A stretch of DNA of 64,000 bases from Floridanema aerugineum (GCF_041929345.1 NZ_JBHFNQ010000028.1:1-64000); one strand, 5' to 3'; positions 7,777 to 16,807 are shown, counted from the stretch's first letter. The notes: generated by a model not told the origin, from the letters alone. A program made the numbers and translations.

Positions 7777-8138
7777 AATTTGTTTGATACGTTTTATTTG
7801 ATCCAGATGATTTGTATAACTTTGTATGTAAACTCACAATTTGCCACTTTCATCAGAGATAGTGCGTTTTCTCACGGCATGGAATTAAAAAATACTTCGT
7901 ATGCTAATATTCTTAAAATAAATTAATATCTTTTAAAAAAAGTTGTTGGTAATTTATTTTAACACCTAATAATATTTCTATTAAGCAACATAGCTTGACA
8001 GTAAATACTAAGGCGAGATTATGCTGGTAGAATAGGGCGCATTTGATGACACGCCAATCAGACAAAAGATCAAAGCGTGTAAATTTTGATCTGACTAGGT
8101 AAAAAATTTAAATATTAAGATAAAAATTTCCCATATAT
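7777..8138. other. 362-bp AT-rich intergenic region
   Basis: No gene is visible here. An imperfect hairpin lies around 8060-8100 (AGATCAAA pairing with TTTGATCT) just upstream of the histidine kinase. It may be part of that gene's leader. No known RNA motif was recognised. Confidence 0.4.
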
Positions 8139-8156
8139 TTGCAGGAGCAAAGCCAG

Positions 8157-9635
8157 ATGAAGCCAAAAAGAGTCAGTAAAGAAAATGTATTAAAAATCAC
8201 AGATTTTCCGAAGGGAAAAATGCTAAACAAGAAAGAAGATGCGCTACAAGCTTACGCTGTTTCTGTAGCAAAGCACAAATATAGTGAAGAATTAATTAGG
8301 CAAACCATAAAAGAATTAGCAGACATCAAATTTGCATTAGATCGAGCAGCGATCGTAGGAATAACCGACGCAAAGGGAATCATCACTTATGTTAATGATA
8401 CCTTTTGTGAAATTTCTAAATATTCGCCAGAAGATCTGATTGGAAAAGATCACCGAATCGTCAATTCTGGTTGTCACAGGAAAGAATTTTTCCGGCAAAT
8501 GTGGTCAACTATTAGCGCCGGAAAAACCTGGAAAGGGGAAGTAAAGAACAAAGCGAAAGATGGAAGTTATTATTGGGTAGATACTACCATTGTACCCTTT
8601 TTAAATGAAGCAGGAAAACCAGTACAGTATTTGTCAATTCGATTTGAGATTACCGAACGCAAGGAAGCGGAGGAAGCGCTAAAGCGATCGCAAGCAGAAT
8701 TAAGAGAAAAAGCCGAACAGTTGGAACAAGCAATGAATCAACTAAAACAAACCCAATCCCAACTAGTTCAAGCCGAAAAAATGTCATCTCTCGGACAATT
8801 AGTAGCTGGTGTCGCCCACGAAATTAATAATCCAATTAACTTTATTTATGGCAATTTGACTCACATCAACGAATATGCCAAAAGCCTATTTCACATTTTC
8901 GATCTATATCAACAATACTATCCCGATCCCGTACCGGAAATTAAAGCGGAAATAGAGTCACAAGAGTTAGATTTCGTAGCTGAAGATTTGCCAAAATTGC
9001 TAGATTCGATGAATTTGGGAACAAATCGCATCCTGCAAGTAATTGTTAGCTTGCGAAACTTTTCTCGCCTAGACGAAGCACAGAAGAAAGAAGTCAATTT
9101 ACACGAAGGGATTGATAGTACGCTGCTAATTTTGCAAAATAGGTTGAAAGCAAGAGGAAAATATCCAGGGGTTGAAGTTATAAAAGAATATGGCAAATTG
9201 CCCTTGGTGGAGTGTTATCCAGGGCAACTTAATCAGGTATTTATGAATATAATTAGTAATGCGATCGATGCAGTTGCATCTCGCTTCACTAACGATGCTT
9301 TAGAAATCGAAACTGGCAAATTAATCACCAAGGATGGGAACGATCGCCAATCCTCTTTACTAAAACCAAAGATTTCCATTTCTACTGAAGTAGTGGGGAA
9401 ACAATGGGTGAGAATTGCGATCGCAGATAACGGAATCGGGATGACAGAACAGGTAAGCCAAAAAGTATTCGATCCCTTTTTTACTACCAAACCTATAGGT
9501 TCTGGAACAGGACTTGGTTTGTCAATCAGCTATCAAATTGTAGTAGAAAAACACGGGGGAAAAATAACTTGTATTTCCACACCCAAACAAGGAACCAAAT
9601 TCACCATTGAAATCCCAATTCAGCAGTCTAAATAA
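8157..9635 (+). CDS. PAS-domain sensor histidine kinase
   Basis: The order is an N-terminal tail, a PAS domain (about 60-170: GITDAKGIITYVNDTFCEISKYSPEDLIG, ending YLSIRFEITERKEAEE), a coiled coil (175-210), a dimerisation/phosphoacceptor helix with GVAHEINNPINF (His221 counting from the chosen ATG), and a HATPase domain with N box (NQVFMNIISNAIDA), DNGIGM and GTGLGLSI. It has no membrane segment, so it is probably cytoplasmic. ATG 8157 follows AGGAG (8143-8147) at 9 bases and is preferred over a TTG at 8139. There is no adjacent response regulator. It could feed the receiver-PP2C protein at 4291, but this is only proximity. Confidence 0.93.
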   Translation: MKPKRVSKENVLKITDFPKGKMLNKKEDALQAYAVSVAKHKYSEELIRQTIKELADIKFALDRAAIVGITDAKGIITYVNDTFCEISKYSPEDLIGKDHRIVNSGCHRKEFFRQMWSTISAGKTWKGEVKNKAKDGSYYWVDTTIVPFLNEAGKPVQYLSIRFEITERKEAEEALKRSQAELREKAEQLEQAMNQLKQTQSQLVQAEKMSSLGQLVAGVAHEINNPINFIYGNLTHINEYAKSLFHIFDLYQQYYPDPVPEIKAEIESQELDFVAEDLPKLLDSMNLGTNRILQVIVSLRNFSRLDEAQKKEVNLHEGIDSTLLILQNRLKARGKYPGVEVIKEYGKLPLVECYPGQLNQVFMNIISNAIDAVASRFTNDALEIETGKLITKDGNDRQSSLLKPKISISTEVVGKQWVRIAIADNGIGMTEQVSQKVFDPFFTTKPIGSGTGLGLSISYQIVVEKHGGKITCISTPKQGTKFTIEIPIQQSK

Positions 9636-9642
9636 AGTACAA

Positions 9643-9684
9643 GGTACGTTGTTGCGCTTTAGCGCTAAAGCGCAACAACGTACC
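9643..9684. repeat. 42-bp perfect palindrome between convergent genes
   Basis: The 21-base half begins GGTACGTTGTTGCGCTTTAG and its exact reverse complement follows with no loop. It lies between the stops of the histidine kinase and the Rpn-like gene, so it could act as a bidirectional terminator. Related but imperfect copies occur at 59061-59115 and, as a half copy, directly after the GH5 gene (25246-25270). It is therefore also a dispersed repeat. Confidence 0.75.
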
Positions 9685-9686
9685 GA

Positions 9687-10616
9687 TTAACTAGCAAACC
9701 TAGCTAACAACTCCTCACGAGATAATTGCAGCAATAATACTGTTGTAAATTCCTCTGGCGATAACTCCAACAAAGGCTGAACAATTCCCGATAATTCCTC
9801 ATCCAAATCACCAAATCGCACACGCAAGAAATTTTCTATGATAGTGCGGCGTTCCATCCTTGCGCCTCGCTGTAAACCTTGCTGCAAACCTCGTTCTTCA
9901 CCTTCCTGTAAAGCTTCTTCTCGCCATTGCAAAAGTAGTGGTGATAATTCCATAACTAACTCCTGATCTTCGATCTCGATATCTTTACTTGTTTGAATGG
10001 TTGCTTGCAAATTAACTAATAATAAGAGAGCGTTTGCACGTAAGGGATGATTCGGTAGAAGCGCACCTATTTCCTTAATAGCTTGTTTTTGTACACTTCC
10101 TTTACCTAAAAGTCTCAACCATAAAGTTTCTTCCCTGCACGGTAACTCGTGAATTGCCACAATTCCTGTCTTTAAGTATTCTCCCAAAAAGTAAACTCCA
10201 GGGAGCCAGTTCTTTGGGTTTTGTTCAGCTTTGAATCCATTTAAAACCGTTGCCGAAACAGTAGGCGAAAGAATCCACAACCAAGGTAAATCAGCTTCCT
10301 CAAGGCGGCTGTTTTCCCGCTGCCGCTGACGTTGTAAATTAGCGTGGATGTCAAATAGTTTACCCAGAGAACCGCGAATTTGGTAGGGGTTTATCTCATT
10401 GCGGAAGGGTTCAAAAATGGATGGGGTACTGGCGAGTTGTCCCAACAATCCTAACACTTTGGCATCGCCTCTTCTTTCTAATGGGTAAGGTGTGAACCAT
10501 ATATCTATTTCTTGCACTTCCCCAGGAACATCTCGGCTGGTTTCTACGTCCCCAAGAGGAGCCAACAATTCTTTTAGATAATCTTTGGCAAATTGATCGT
10601 AAACAAGTGTCGTCAT
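9687..10616 (-). CDS. Rpn-family (PD-(D/E)XK nuclease/transposase-like) protein, cyanobacterial type
   Basis: This 309-residue protein has the layout of cyanobacterial Rpn/DUF4351-related proteins. It has an N-terminal FAKDYLKELLAPLGD... segment with an acidic EVQEIDIWF strand that is reminiscent of the nuclease core. A Gln/Glu/Arg-rich helical segment follows (EALQEGEERGLQQGLQRGARMER), then a C-terminal helical domain (FLRVRFGDLDEELSGIVQPLLELSPEEF). Rpn relatives are recombination-promoting nucleases in enteric bacteria. Their role in cyanobacteria, where they are highly multiplied, is unclear. The assignment rests on overall pattern, not on a verified catalytic set. Confidence 0.7.
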   Translation of the reverse strand: MTTLVYDQFAKDYLKELLAPLGDVETSRDVPGEVQEIDIWFTPYPLERRGDAKVLGLLGQLASTPSIFEPFRNEINPYQIRGSLGKLFDIHANLQRQRQRENSRLEEADLPWLWILSPTVSATVLNGFKAEQNPKNWLPGVYFLGEYLKTGIVAIHELPCREETLWLRLLGKGSVQKQAIKEIGALLPNHPLRANALLLLVNLQATIQTSKDIEIEDQELVMELSPLLLQWREEALQEGEERGLQQGLQRGARMERRTIIENFLRVRFGDLDEELSGIVQPLLELSPEEFTTVLLLQLSREELLARFAS

Positions 10617-11195
10617 TTATCGTCATGTTAACAACTGAAGTTTATTATCAACCCAGATTCCACATAACAGCAATTAGTATAAATATTTACCAGTATATTC
10701 CAGGAAATATTGTATACAAAAATTGGGAAAACTAAGTTGAGAAATAAATAATTATGTAATAAAGGACAGGTGGAAATAAAATCTAAAAAGGCGATCGAGC
10801 TTACCTTCCATCTACTGACTTTAGAGTGCGGAATGTGGGCGATCTAGGCGGTTTTCTTGTAAAGTTACGGAAAAGATGATAAGGTTCCGAAAATCCGATC
10901 GTCGAGCGAAAGGATGATTTATGTTACGAAAAAATGATAATCTCCAAAAAGGATGATAATCTAGAGAAAATATGATATGCTAAAAAAAATTAACCAAAGG
11001 GAATACCCTGAAGTTAACTTTCATAAGTAAGTTGAGTCCAGTGTGCATCAGTGAAATGGGGTGAGCTTTTGATGGTCATTTAGATCTCAGTTCCTCCTAT
11101 AAGCTTCCTAATTTTTGCTTTAAATGTAGCAGAGGAAGTAAATTCAAGGAGATCGTGTATCAAAATTTGAAACATTGACCTAACGGTAGTACTCC
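10617..11195. other. 579-bp intergenic region with phased GATGATAA repeats
   Basis: No gene is visible. ATGAT cores flanked by A-rich sequence recur at 10876, 10914, 10934, 10953 and 10972, that is at spacings of 38, 20, 19 and 19 bases, about two helical turns each. The block 10868-10985 therefore looks like an array of binding sites on one face of the helix. The remaining 210 bases up to the small zinc-type gene show no clear promoter. Confidence 0.6.
10868..10985 (+). repeat. Five phased direct repeats with ATGAT core
   Basis: Units such as AAAGGATGATAATCT and AAAATGATAATCT repeat at 19-20-base spacing, with one double gap of 38. Arrays like this are typical of iterons, operators or transposon-end protein sites. 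Which of these applies cannot be told from sequence alone. Confidence 0.55.
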
Positions 11196-11627
11196 ATGCA
11201 AAATGACTCATCTTTGTTAACTTTGGAATGCCAAAATCGGGAACGGCACAAACGGAATCGGAAACGCTCTAAGCGACGTAGTATATACTGTCCTATTCAT
11301 GCTTGCTATCTCGATAGTGTGAGCCAAAAACATCTACTTTTTGCCAGTCAGATTAGTGAACTTCGACAACGTGGTATTTCGCGAAAAAATGCTCTACTGT
11401 TGATTGCTGAGCGAACAGCAGTGCAATTGGACAAAGAGTGGTTAGAAGCTTTTTGGTGTGAGCATTGCCAGCAAAGCAAATGGTACTATATTCGCAAAGT
11501 AGATACCTCTTATGAGGTTTCAGTTGCACCTCCTGAATTATGGCAGTCAGTAACTGGTGTCATCGACCCATACGGTAATCCCTCTGTCAGCCAATTTACG
11601 AAAAGACAATCTCGAATGGCGAAGTAA
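11196..11627 (+). CDS. Small conserved-type protein with two Cys/His clusters, unknown function
   Basis: The 143 residues begin with a very basic segment (RERHKRNRKRSKRRS). They contain CPIHAC (Cys32, His35, Cys37) and FWCEHC (Cys88, His90, Cys91), which together could bind one zinc. The motif YCPIHACYLDSVSQKHLLFA and the EWLEAFWCEHCQQSKWYYI segment recall a cyanobacterial hypothetical family. I know of no assigned function. The basic N-terminus and zinc-type clusters would suit nucleic-acid binding. A phased repeat array lies 210 bases upstream and could be its target or control region. Confidence 0.65.
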   Translation: MQNDSSLLTLECQNRERHKRNRKRSKRRSIYCPIHACYLDSVSQKHLLFASQISELRQRGISRKNALLLIAERTAVQLDKEWLEAFWCEHCQQSKWYYIRKVDTSYEVSVAPPELWQSVTGVIDPYGNPSVSQFTKRQSRMAK

Positions 11628-11693
11628 AGGTAGTCGCTTAATCTATTAGGCAACTTAATTTCTGTATGGTTATATGGCAACATCCGCTGACAA

Positions 11694-11751
11694 TCCCCTG
11701 ATTTCAAAGAGGGGAGATTTGACGCTCCGGGGCTTGAAGGCATGAGGATTC
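11694..11751 (-). mobile_element. Probable relic right end of an IS200/IS605-type element
   Basis: Read on the minus strand, 11751-11719 goes GAATCCTCATGCC...CCGGAGCGTCAA. This resembles the right end of the tnpB element at 18085-18125 (AGAATCTCCCGG...CCGGGAGAGTGTCAA), including the terminal GTCAA. A second small hairpin (TCCCCT/AGGGGA, 11694-11715) adjoins. No transposase gene accompanies it, so it would be a solo remnant. Confidence 0.35.
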
Positions 11752-11846
11752 TTGGTTCATCGACACTCCATAAGAATATACAGAAGAATACCTAGAAAAA
11801 TTAGCTAAAGAAAAAAATTTTTTAAATTATCTTATTATATTTGCCC

Positions 11847-13205
11847 ATGAGAAATTTGATTCTAAATCCACCAATTCTAATTATCTTAATAGGCATTTTT
11901 ATTGTTTACTTTTTTTTATTACTTCGTTTGGCTAGGATAGAAAAGATAGCCGTAATTTTTGAGAAAGTTACTATTGTTTTATTTTTATTAGTTTTAGTTA
12001 ACCCCACAATACCTCCTCTAGTCTATCTTCAACCGGATGCACTTGCTGGTCGCGACAAAAGTTTTATATCAGCAATTGTTCAGTTAGCAATATATGGCTT
12101 TTTCATAGTTTTATCTAAACCATTATTTCGGGATTTTTCCCAAAGCTTATTTTATCTGTTCAAAGATCCTTTTTTAGCAGCTTTACTATTAATTTCATTT
12201 TTGTCCAGCCTATTGTCAGAAACCCCTTTAGTCTCTCTTAGGTTTGCTACAGTACAATTTTTTATCAGTTTGTTTGCTGCTCAAATTGCTCGAAAAAATG
12301 ACTGGGATGCACTAGGAAAATATGCTAGATGGATGTGTTTTGTGGCAGCAATTCTAAGTATTTTCACTGCTTTAGCTATGCCTTCAAAAGGCATCGGCAT
12401 AGAAGATACTCCTCCCTTCGCAGTTCGTTGGGTAGGCATTTTCCCATTTCCAATTAAATTAGGAACAGGTATGGCTTTTAGTATTACGCTCTGGCTCAAT
12501 TACTATTTATATGAAAAGAGCTTATTGAGCATTGGTGTAATTGCTCTCTCATTTTTTCTGTTAGTAAAAGCCGTTTCTGCACAAGCATTCTTTACCCTAA
12601 TTGTACTTTTAGGCTTTCTCTTTGTGCTTAATTTCATCAAAAAGTTTCATCCAAAACAGTCTTTATTGATAGTGATGCTGCTAATTTTTGTCTCTGTCTT
12701 TGGCTATATAGTAGTGACTACAAATCTAGAAGCGATTTTTGGAGTTTTTGGTAAAGATACAACCCTGACAGGTCGAACAGAATTTTGGCCTCAAATGCTT
12801 GATGCAATTGCCAAACGTCCGATATTAGGTTATGGAGTACAAGGATTTTGGCAATCTTGGCGAGGAGACGAAAATCCGGCTGGACATATTAGAGCAGTTC
12901 GGGGATTTATTCCGCCGAATGGTCACAATGGGTTTCTAGATTTAGCTTTGGAAACGGGCTATCTTGGATTAGCACTGTTTTTAGTTTCAATGATGCTAAA
13001 TTTGGTTCTGGCATTTAAATTTTGGGTGCGATCGAAATCCGCTGAATCAGTATTTCCATTGCTAATAATTCTATATGTCATCATGTCAAACGTTTCAGAA
13101 ACTCAGCTTTTCCTGGCAAATTACATCTGGTTCTTCTATGTTATTATTGCAGTTAGATTAAACTTGGGAATGGTAAAACAGCCTTCATTAAGTGCCATTT
13201 TATAG
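11847..13205 (+). CDS. O-antigen ligase/polymerase family membrane protein (Wzy/WaaL type)
   Basis: This 452-residue protein has 10-12 hydrophobic segments. Its large periplasmic-loop signature holds GRTEFWPQMLDAIAKRPILGYGVQGF and HNGFLDLALETGYLGL, typical of the Wzy_C/O-antigen ligase family. Such proteins polymerise or ligate lipid-linked sugar repeat units outside the inner membrane. Being directly followed by a Wzx-type flippase, it is most likely the polymerase of this exopolysaccharide cluster. I use the ATG at 11847; a TTG two codons upstream (11841) is possible. The sequence upstream is very AT-rich and has no clear ribosome site. Confidence 0.88.
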   Translation: MRNLILNPPILIILIGIFIVYFFLLLRLARIEKIAVIFEKVTIVLFLLVLVNPTIPPLVYLQPDALAGRDKSFISAIVQLAIYGFFIVLSKPLFRDFSQSLFYLFKDPFLAALLLISFLSSLLSETPLVSLRFATVQFFISLFAAQIARKNDWDALGKYARWMCFVAAILSIFTALAMPSKGIGIEDTPPFAVRWVGIFPFPIKLGTGMAFSITLWLNYYLYEKSLLSIGVIALSFFLLVKAVSAQAFFTLIVLLGFLFVLNFIKKFHPKQSLLIVMLLIFVSVFGYIVVTTNLEAIFGVFGKDTTLTGRTEFWPQMLDAIAKRPILGYGVQGFWQSWRGDENPAGHIRAVRGFIPPNGHNGFLDLALETGYLGLALFLVSMMLNLVLAFKFWVRSKSAESVFPLLIILYVIMSNVSETQLFLANYIWFFYVIIAVRLNLGMVKQPSLSAIL

Positions 13206-13248
13206 CAAGCGATCGTTATAATAATTGCTAACTTATAGCAAAAACTCA

Positions 13249-14592
13249 ATGCTTACTAAGATTCTAAAAATTCAGCAAAAACTAAGCCCAAATTTTCGTA
13301 AGGTCATCGCCAACATATTTTGGTTGATGGCTGATAATGTCCTACGTCTGGGCATTGGGTTGATTGTAGGGGTTTGGGTGGCTCGCTATTTAGGCCCTCA
13401 ACAATTTGGACTGCTTAACTACTCAGTTGCTTTTGTGGGTTTATTCAGCGTTTTTGCTAAATTAGGACTTGACAGTATTGCAATTCGTGAACTTGTGAGA
13501 AATGTTGCCTCTGGAAATGAGATTTTAGGTACAACATTTATCCTCAAGCTGGTCGGAGGAATTATATCCTTTCTGCTGGCAATAGCTACTATTCTTTTAA
13601 TACGAACTGACGATCCAGAAAGTCTATGGGTCACAGGTATTATTGCTCTTAGTTTAATTTTTCAGATATTTGATGGGATCAATTTGTGGTTTCAATCCCA
13701 GGTGCAATCGAAGTATGTTGTTTATGCTAAAAATGGTGCATATATTCTAGCTAATGCTATTAAAATTTTATTAATTCAAGCAAAAGCACCGTTGATCTTT
13801 TTTGCGGTCATAACTTTGGGAGAAGTTGTTTTCAGCGCCCTTGGTTTAGTCATTGTTTACCGTCTCACTGGACATTTATTTAAAACCTGGAAGTTTAACT
13901 TTCCTTTGGCAAGGGATTTATTAAAGGAAAGTTGGCCTAATATTCTCACTGGTTTTTCGATCGCAATTTATATGCGAGTTGACCAGTTGATGTTAGGTAG
14001 CATGATTGGGGATGAAGCAGTAGGGATTTATTCAGTGGGTGTCAGACTCGCAGAAATTTGGTATTTCGTGCCCGTTGCCATCTCAAGTTCTGTGAACCCA
14101 GCTATTATTCAAGCCAAGCAGGAAGGAGAAGAAAGTTACTATCGCCGGATTCAGAAAGCATTAAATCTTGTAGTGGTTTTGGGTTATGCTCTTGGTATCG
14201 GGACAGCATTTTTAGCAAAGCCAATAATTACACTGTTATACGGTGCAAAATTTATTGATGCAAGTGCAGTATTAAGTATTTATATATGGGCTGGAGTTTT
14301 TGTATCTTTAGGACTAATTAGAGCTATCTGGATAACGACTGAAGGTATGTTCCGCTTTGGCTCTCTAACAACATTTATGGGTGCTGGAATGAATATTTTG
14401 CTTAATTTTTTGTTGATTCCACGTTATGAAGGAACAGGAGCAGCCATTGCTACCGTTATTTCCTATGGTTTTTCCGACTATTTAGTTCTTCTAATTTACC
14501 CACCGAGTCGAAAAATAGGTTGGGCGATGACAAGAGCTTTGGCGCTTGATTTTATAATTAGTAAATTGCCTTTCTTCAGAAGAGAAGACTAA
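13249..14592 (+). CDS. Oligosaccharide flippase (Wzx/RfbX, MATE-like)
   Basis: This 447-residue protein has about 12-14 membrane segments. Its N-terminus, VIANIFWLMADNVLRLGIGLIVGVWVARYLGPQQFGLLNYS, is the hallmark of polysaccharide flippases (Polysacc_synt family), with MRVDQLMLGSMIGDEAVGIYSVGVRLAE in the middle. It would move undecaprenyl-linked repeat units across the inner membrane. ATG 13249 is chosen; a TTG at 13225 exists. It lies 43 bases after the polymerase-type gene and before glycosyltransferases, consistent with a Wzx/Wzy pathway. Confidence 0.92.
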   Translation: MLTKILKIQQKLSPNFRKVIANIFWLMADNVLRLGIGLIVGVWVARYLGPQQFGLLNYSVAFVGLFSVFAKLGLDSIAIRELVRNVASGNEILGTTFILKLVGGIISFLLAIATILLIRTDDPESLWVTGIIALSLIFQIFDGINLWFQSQVQSKYVVYAKNGAYILANAIKILLIQAKAPLIFFAVITLGEVVFSALGLVIVYRLTGHLFKTWKFNFPLARDLLKESWPNILTGFSIAIYMRVDQLMLGSMIGDEAVGIYSVGVRLAEIWYFVPVAISSSVNPAIIQAKQEGEESYYRRIQKALNLVVVLGYALGIGTAFLAKPIITLLYGAKFIDASAVLSIYIWAGVFVSLGLIRAIWITTEGMFRFGSLTTFMGAGMNILLNFLLIPRYEGTGAAIATVISYGFSDYLVLLIYPPSRKIGWAMTRALALDFIISKLPFFRRED

Positions 14593-14639
14593 TTATTTCT
14601 GTAATTCATACCTATTAGATATCAAAAAGAATCTCCATT

Positions 14640-15578
14640 ATGATTGAACACCCATTTAATGTTCCAATAGCAGTAATTATCTTCAAGCGTCCAGATAAAA
14701 CCAAACAATTACTCGAAATTATTCGACAGGTTCAACCAAGTCAATTATTTGTAATTGCTGATGCTCCTCGCCATGACCAGCCTGGGGAATTAGAGCTATG
14801 CAAGGCTACCCAGATGATTTTCGACAATATTGATTGGGATTGTCAGGTTTACAGAAATTACGCTCAAGAGAATTTGGGTTGCGGATTCCGCCCTGCAAGT
14901 GGAATTAGTTGGGTTTTTGACCATGTGGAAGAGGCTATTATTCTGGAGGATGACTGTATGCCAGATCTCAGCTTCTTTCAATTTTGCCAAGAACTATTGG
15001 AGAAGTATCGTGATGACCAACGAATTATGCACATCACTGGTAATAGTTATTGTGTTATGGATGAGCAGCAACCCTACAGTTACATATTTTCCCGCTACAT
15101 TTCTTCCTGGGGATGGGCAACTTGGCGACGGGCATGGCAGTATTACGATTTTGATATGAAGAAATGGGACGAGATCCGAAAGACAAATTTTTTATGGGAT
15201 ATCTTAAATGGCGATCGCCATGCAATTAAGAACTGGCAAACTATTCTTGACACTGTTTATGAAAAACATGATGATTGTTGGGATTATCAGTGGATGTTTA
15301 CTTGCTGGTTACAAGGGGGATTAAGCATTATTCCAACGGTTAATTTGGTATCAAATATAGGAGATGATGGTACTCATACAACGATTGATAATCAACCTTA
15401 TCTTCTTAGACCTGCTCAAGCAATAGAATTTCCGCTCAAACATCCGATCGCAATGGTTAGAAATACAAAAATCGATCGGCAAATTCAAAATGATTTGTAT
15501 GATTGGTATCCTCCTCTGTGGCAGAAAGTGCAACAACGTCTCAAGAGAATTTTTAAGAAAGTACCTCAGACTATTTAG
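14640..15578 (+). CDS. Glycosyltransferase, GT2-like
   Basis: This 312-residue protein has an N-terminal GT-A-like start (VPIAVIIFKRPDKTKQLLEIIRQ, LFVIADAPR) and an acidic metal/nucleotide-binding motif EDDCMPD at 103-109. GNSYC and SRYISSWGWATWRRAW follow. This pattern is seen in cyanobacterial sugar transferases sometimes annotated as HlpA-like hemolytic proteins. The WGWATW segment and C-terminal basic tail are characteristic. It probably adds one sugar of the exopolysaccharide repeat in the cytoplasm. The donor and acceptor cannot be told from the sequence. Confidence 0.8.
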   Translation: MIEHPFNVPIAVIIFKRPDKTKQLLEIIRQVQPSQLFVIADAPRHDQPGELELCKATQMIFDNIDWDCQVYRNYAQENLGCGFRPASGISWVFDHVEEAIILEDDCMPDLSFFQFCQELLEKYRDDQRIMHITGNSYCVMDEQQPYSYIFSRYISSWGWATWRRAWQYYDFDMKKWDEIRKTNFLWDILNGDRHAIKNWQTILDTVYEKHDDCWDYQWMFTCWLQGGLSIIPTVNLVSNIGDDGTHTTIDNQPYLLRPAQAIEFPLKHPIAMVRNTKIDRQIQNDLYDWYPPLWQKVQQRLKRIFKKVPQTI

Positions 15579-15617
15579 AATTTTTATGAGGATAAAAAGG
15601 TCGTTAATGGAGTTTTT

Positions 15618-16778
15618 ATGCAACCCCTGAAAATATTAATTATTCCTGGTGCTAATGCCATGCGGAATCCTATGTGTGGTAATTGGATTAATGGGCTGAA
15701 GCGGTTGGGGCATTCTGTAGTTACCCTGTACTGGGAAAATCAAAAATTAACTAATCAGCAGTTGCGTGACTGGGGAATTGATGATGGTGCTCATGTTTTT
15801 CAGTTCTTTGGCGAGTTATCAGACTCATTACGTCAAACAATTGTCTCTACTTTGGGAGGACAACCTGATATTTTATTCTGCTGGGAATCAATCCCCCCAC
15901 TCAAGATTCTGCCAAAATTGACTCCGCTTTTCCCAACTGCAAAAGCAATTTTACTGATTGATAGTTATCCCAATGCACCTCATTTACTGACTGAACTATT
16001 ACATATTCTACGTTATCGAAAGAGCGATCGATTAATTGATGGCTACATCTTCTATTCAAATGCTATGCGAGATGCCTTTTGTCAGCACATCCCTAGAGCG
16101 CTGAAAAAGCCATACTTGTTGATGGTTCATCCTTTCTTTGAATCTGCGTTCTACTCTAAAGAGGTCAGTCTTACTGAAGATTTGCAGCTGAAAAGGTTTG
16201 ATGATAAACCGCATATTATCTTCACAGGAAATGCTCTTAAGCTCTGGAGTCGTCGCTATGATAATTATGCCAAGGATGCGCTGGGTGAGTTTTTAGCATT
16301 ATTAGCATCCAAGGATGTTCATGTTTTTGTCAACCCAGTTGCTGATTTAAAGGGAATTAAGGGATTGCATCATTATCCTAATTTTTCTAATGCCAATATC
16401 CTCAATGGTCTATTCGCTAATTATATTTCCCAATTTGATGCTCATCTTATAGTCTATAGAGAGTATAATGGTACAAATCGTCGGCGCTCTGCTAGGAGTT
16501 TGTCTACACGATTCGCATTTTCTCTAACATCTACCTGCCCGATTATCGTCAGTCAAACCAGCCAGTTCGTCCATGAATATTGGGGAGACAAACCCTTTGG
16601 TTTCATGTTTAAAGATGTGGATGACCTCGTTGAGTCGTTACATAATTCACAGAAATTGAGTGTGTTGCGATCGAACATGGAACAGGTTCATCGATCGTTT
16701 TCCTTTGAAGCGCAGATCGATCGCATTCATCAACTATTTAAAGAAGTTATCTCAATGGAGCAATTCATCTCCCGTTAA
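15618..16778 (+). CDS. Glycosyltransferase-like protein (GT-B type), 3' end altered by an insertion
   Basis: This 386-residue protein looks like a GT-B sugar transferase. It has an N-terminal Rossmann half (MQPLKILIIPGANAMRNPMCGNWINGLKRLGHSV) and a C-terminal half with IIFTGNALKLWSRRYDNYAKDALGEFLALLASKDVHVFVNP and RSARSLSTRFAFSLTSTCPIIVSQTSQFVHEYWG. The exact family is not recognised. Its last codons and stop (TAA at 16776-16778) lie inside a 17-bp inverted repeat at 16761-16807 at the left edge of the tnpB element. The final six to eight residues may therefore derive from the element rather than the original gene. Confidence 0.75.
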   Translation: MQPLKILIIPGANAMRNPMCGNWINGLKRLGHSVVTLYWENQKLTNQQLRDWGIDDGAHVFQFFGELSDSLRQTIVSTLGGQPDILFCWESIPPLKILPKLTPLFPTAKAILLIDSYPNAPHLLTELLHILRYRKSDRLIDGYIFYSNAMRDAFCQHIPRALKKPYLLMVHPFFESAFYSKEVSLTEDLQLKRFDDKPHIIFTGNALKLWSRRYDNYAKDALGEFLALLASKDVHVFVNPVADLKGIKGLHHYPNFSNANILNGLFANYISQFDAHLIVYREYNGTNRRRSARSLSTRFAFSLTSTCPIIVSQTSQFVHEYWGDKPFGFMFKDVDDLVESLHNSQKLSVLRSNMEQVHRSFSFEAQIDRIHQLFKEVISMEQFISR

Positions 16779-16807
16779 CCCTAGCGGGTGTAACGGGAGA
16801 TGAATTG
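16761..16807. repeat. 17-bp inverted repeat at left edge of the tnpB element
   Basis: The arms 16761-16777 and 16791-16807 are perfectly complementary (CAATTCATCTCCCGTTA), with a small inner ACCC/GGGT stem. The inner TCTCCCG/CGGGAGA resembles the right-end hairpin at 18089-18118. A TTAT, a possible target tetranucleotide, lies 11 bases upstream. This fits a left-end hairpin of an IS200/IS605-type element. Confidence 0.55.
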
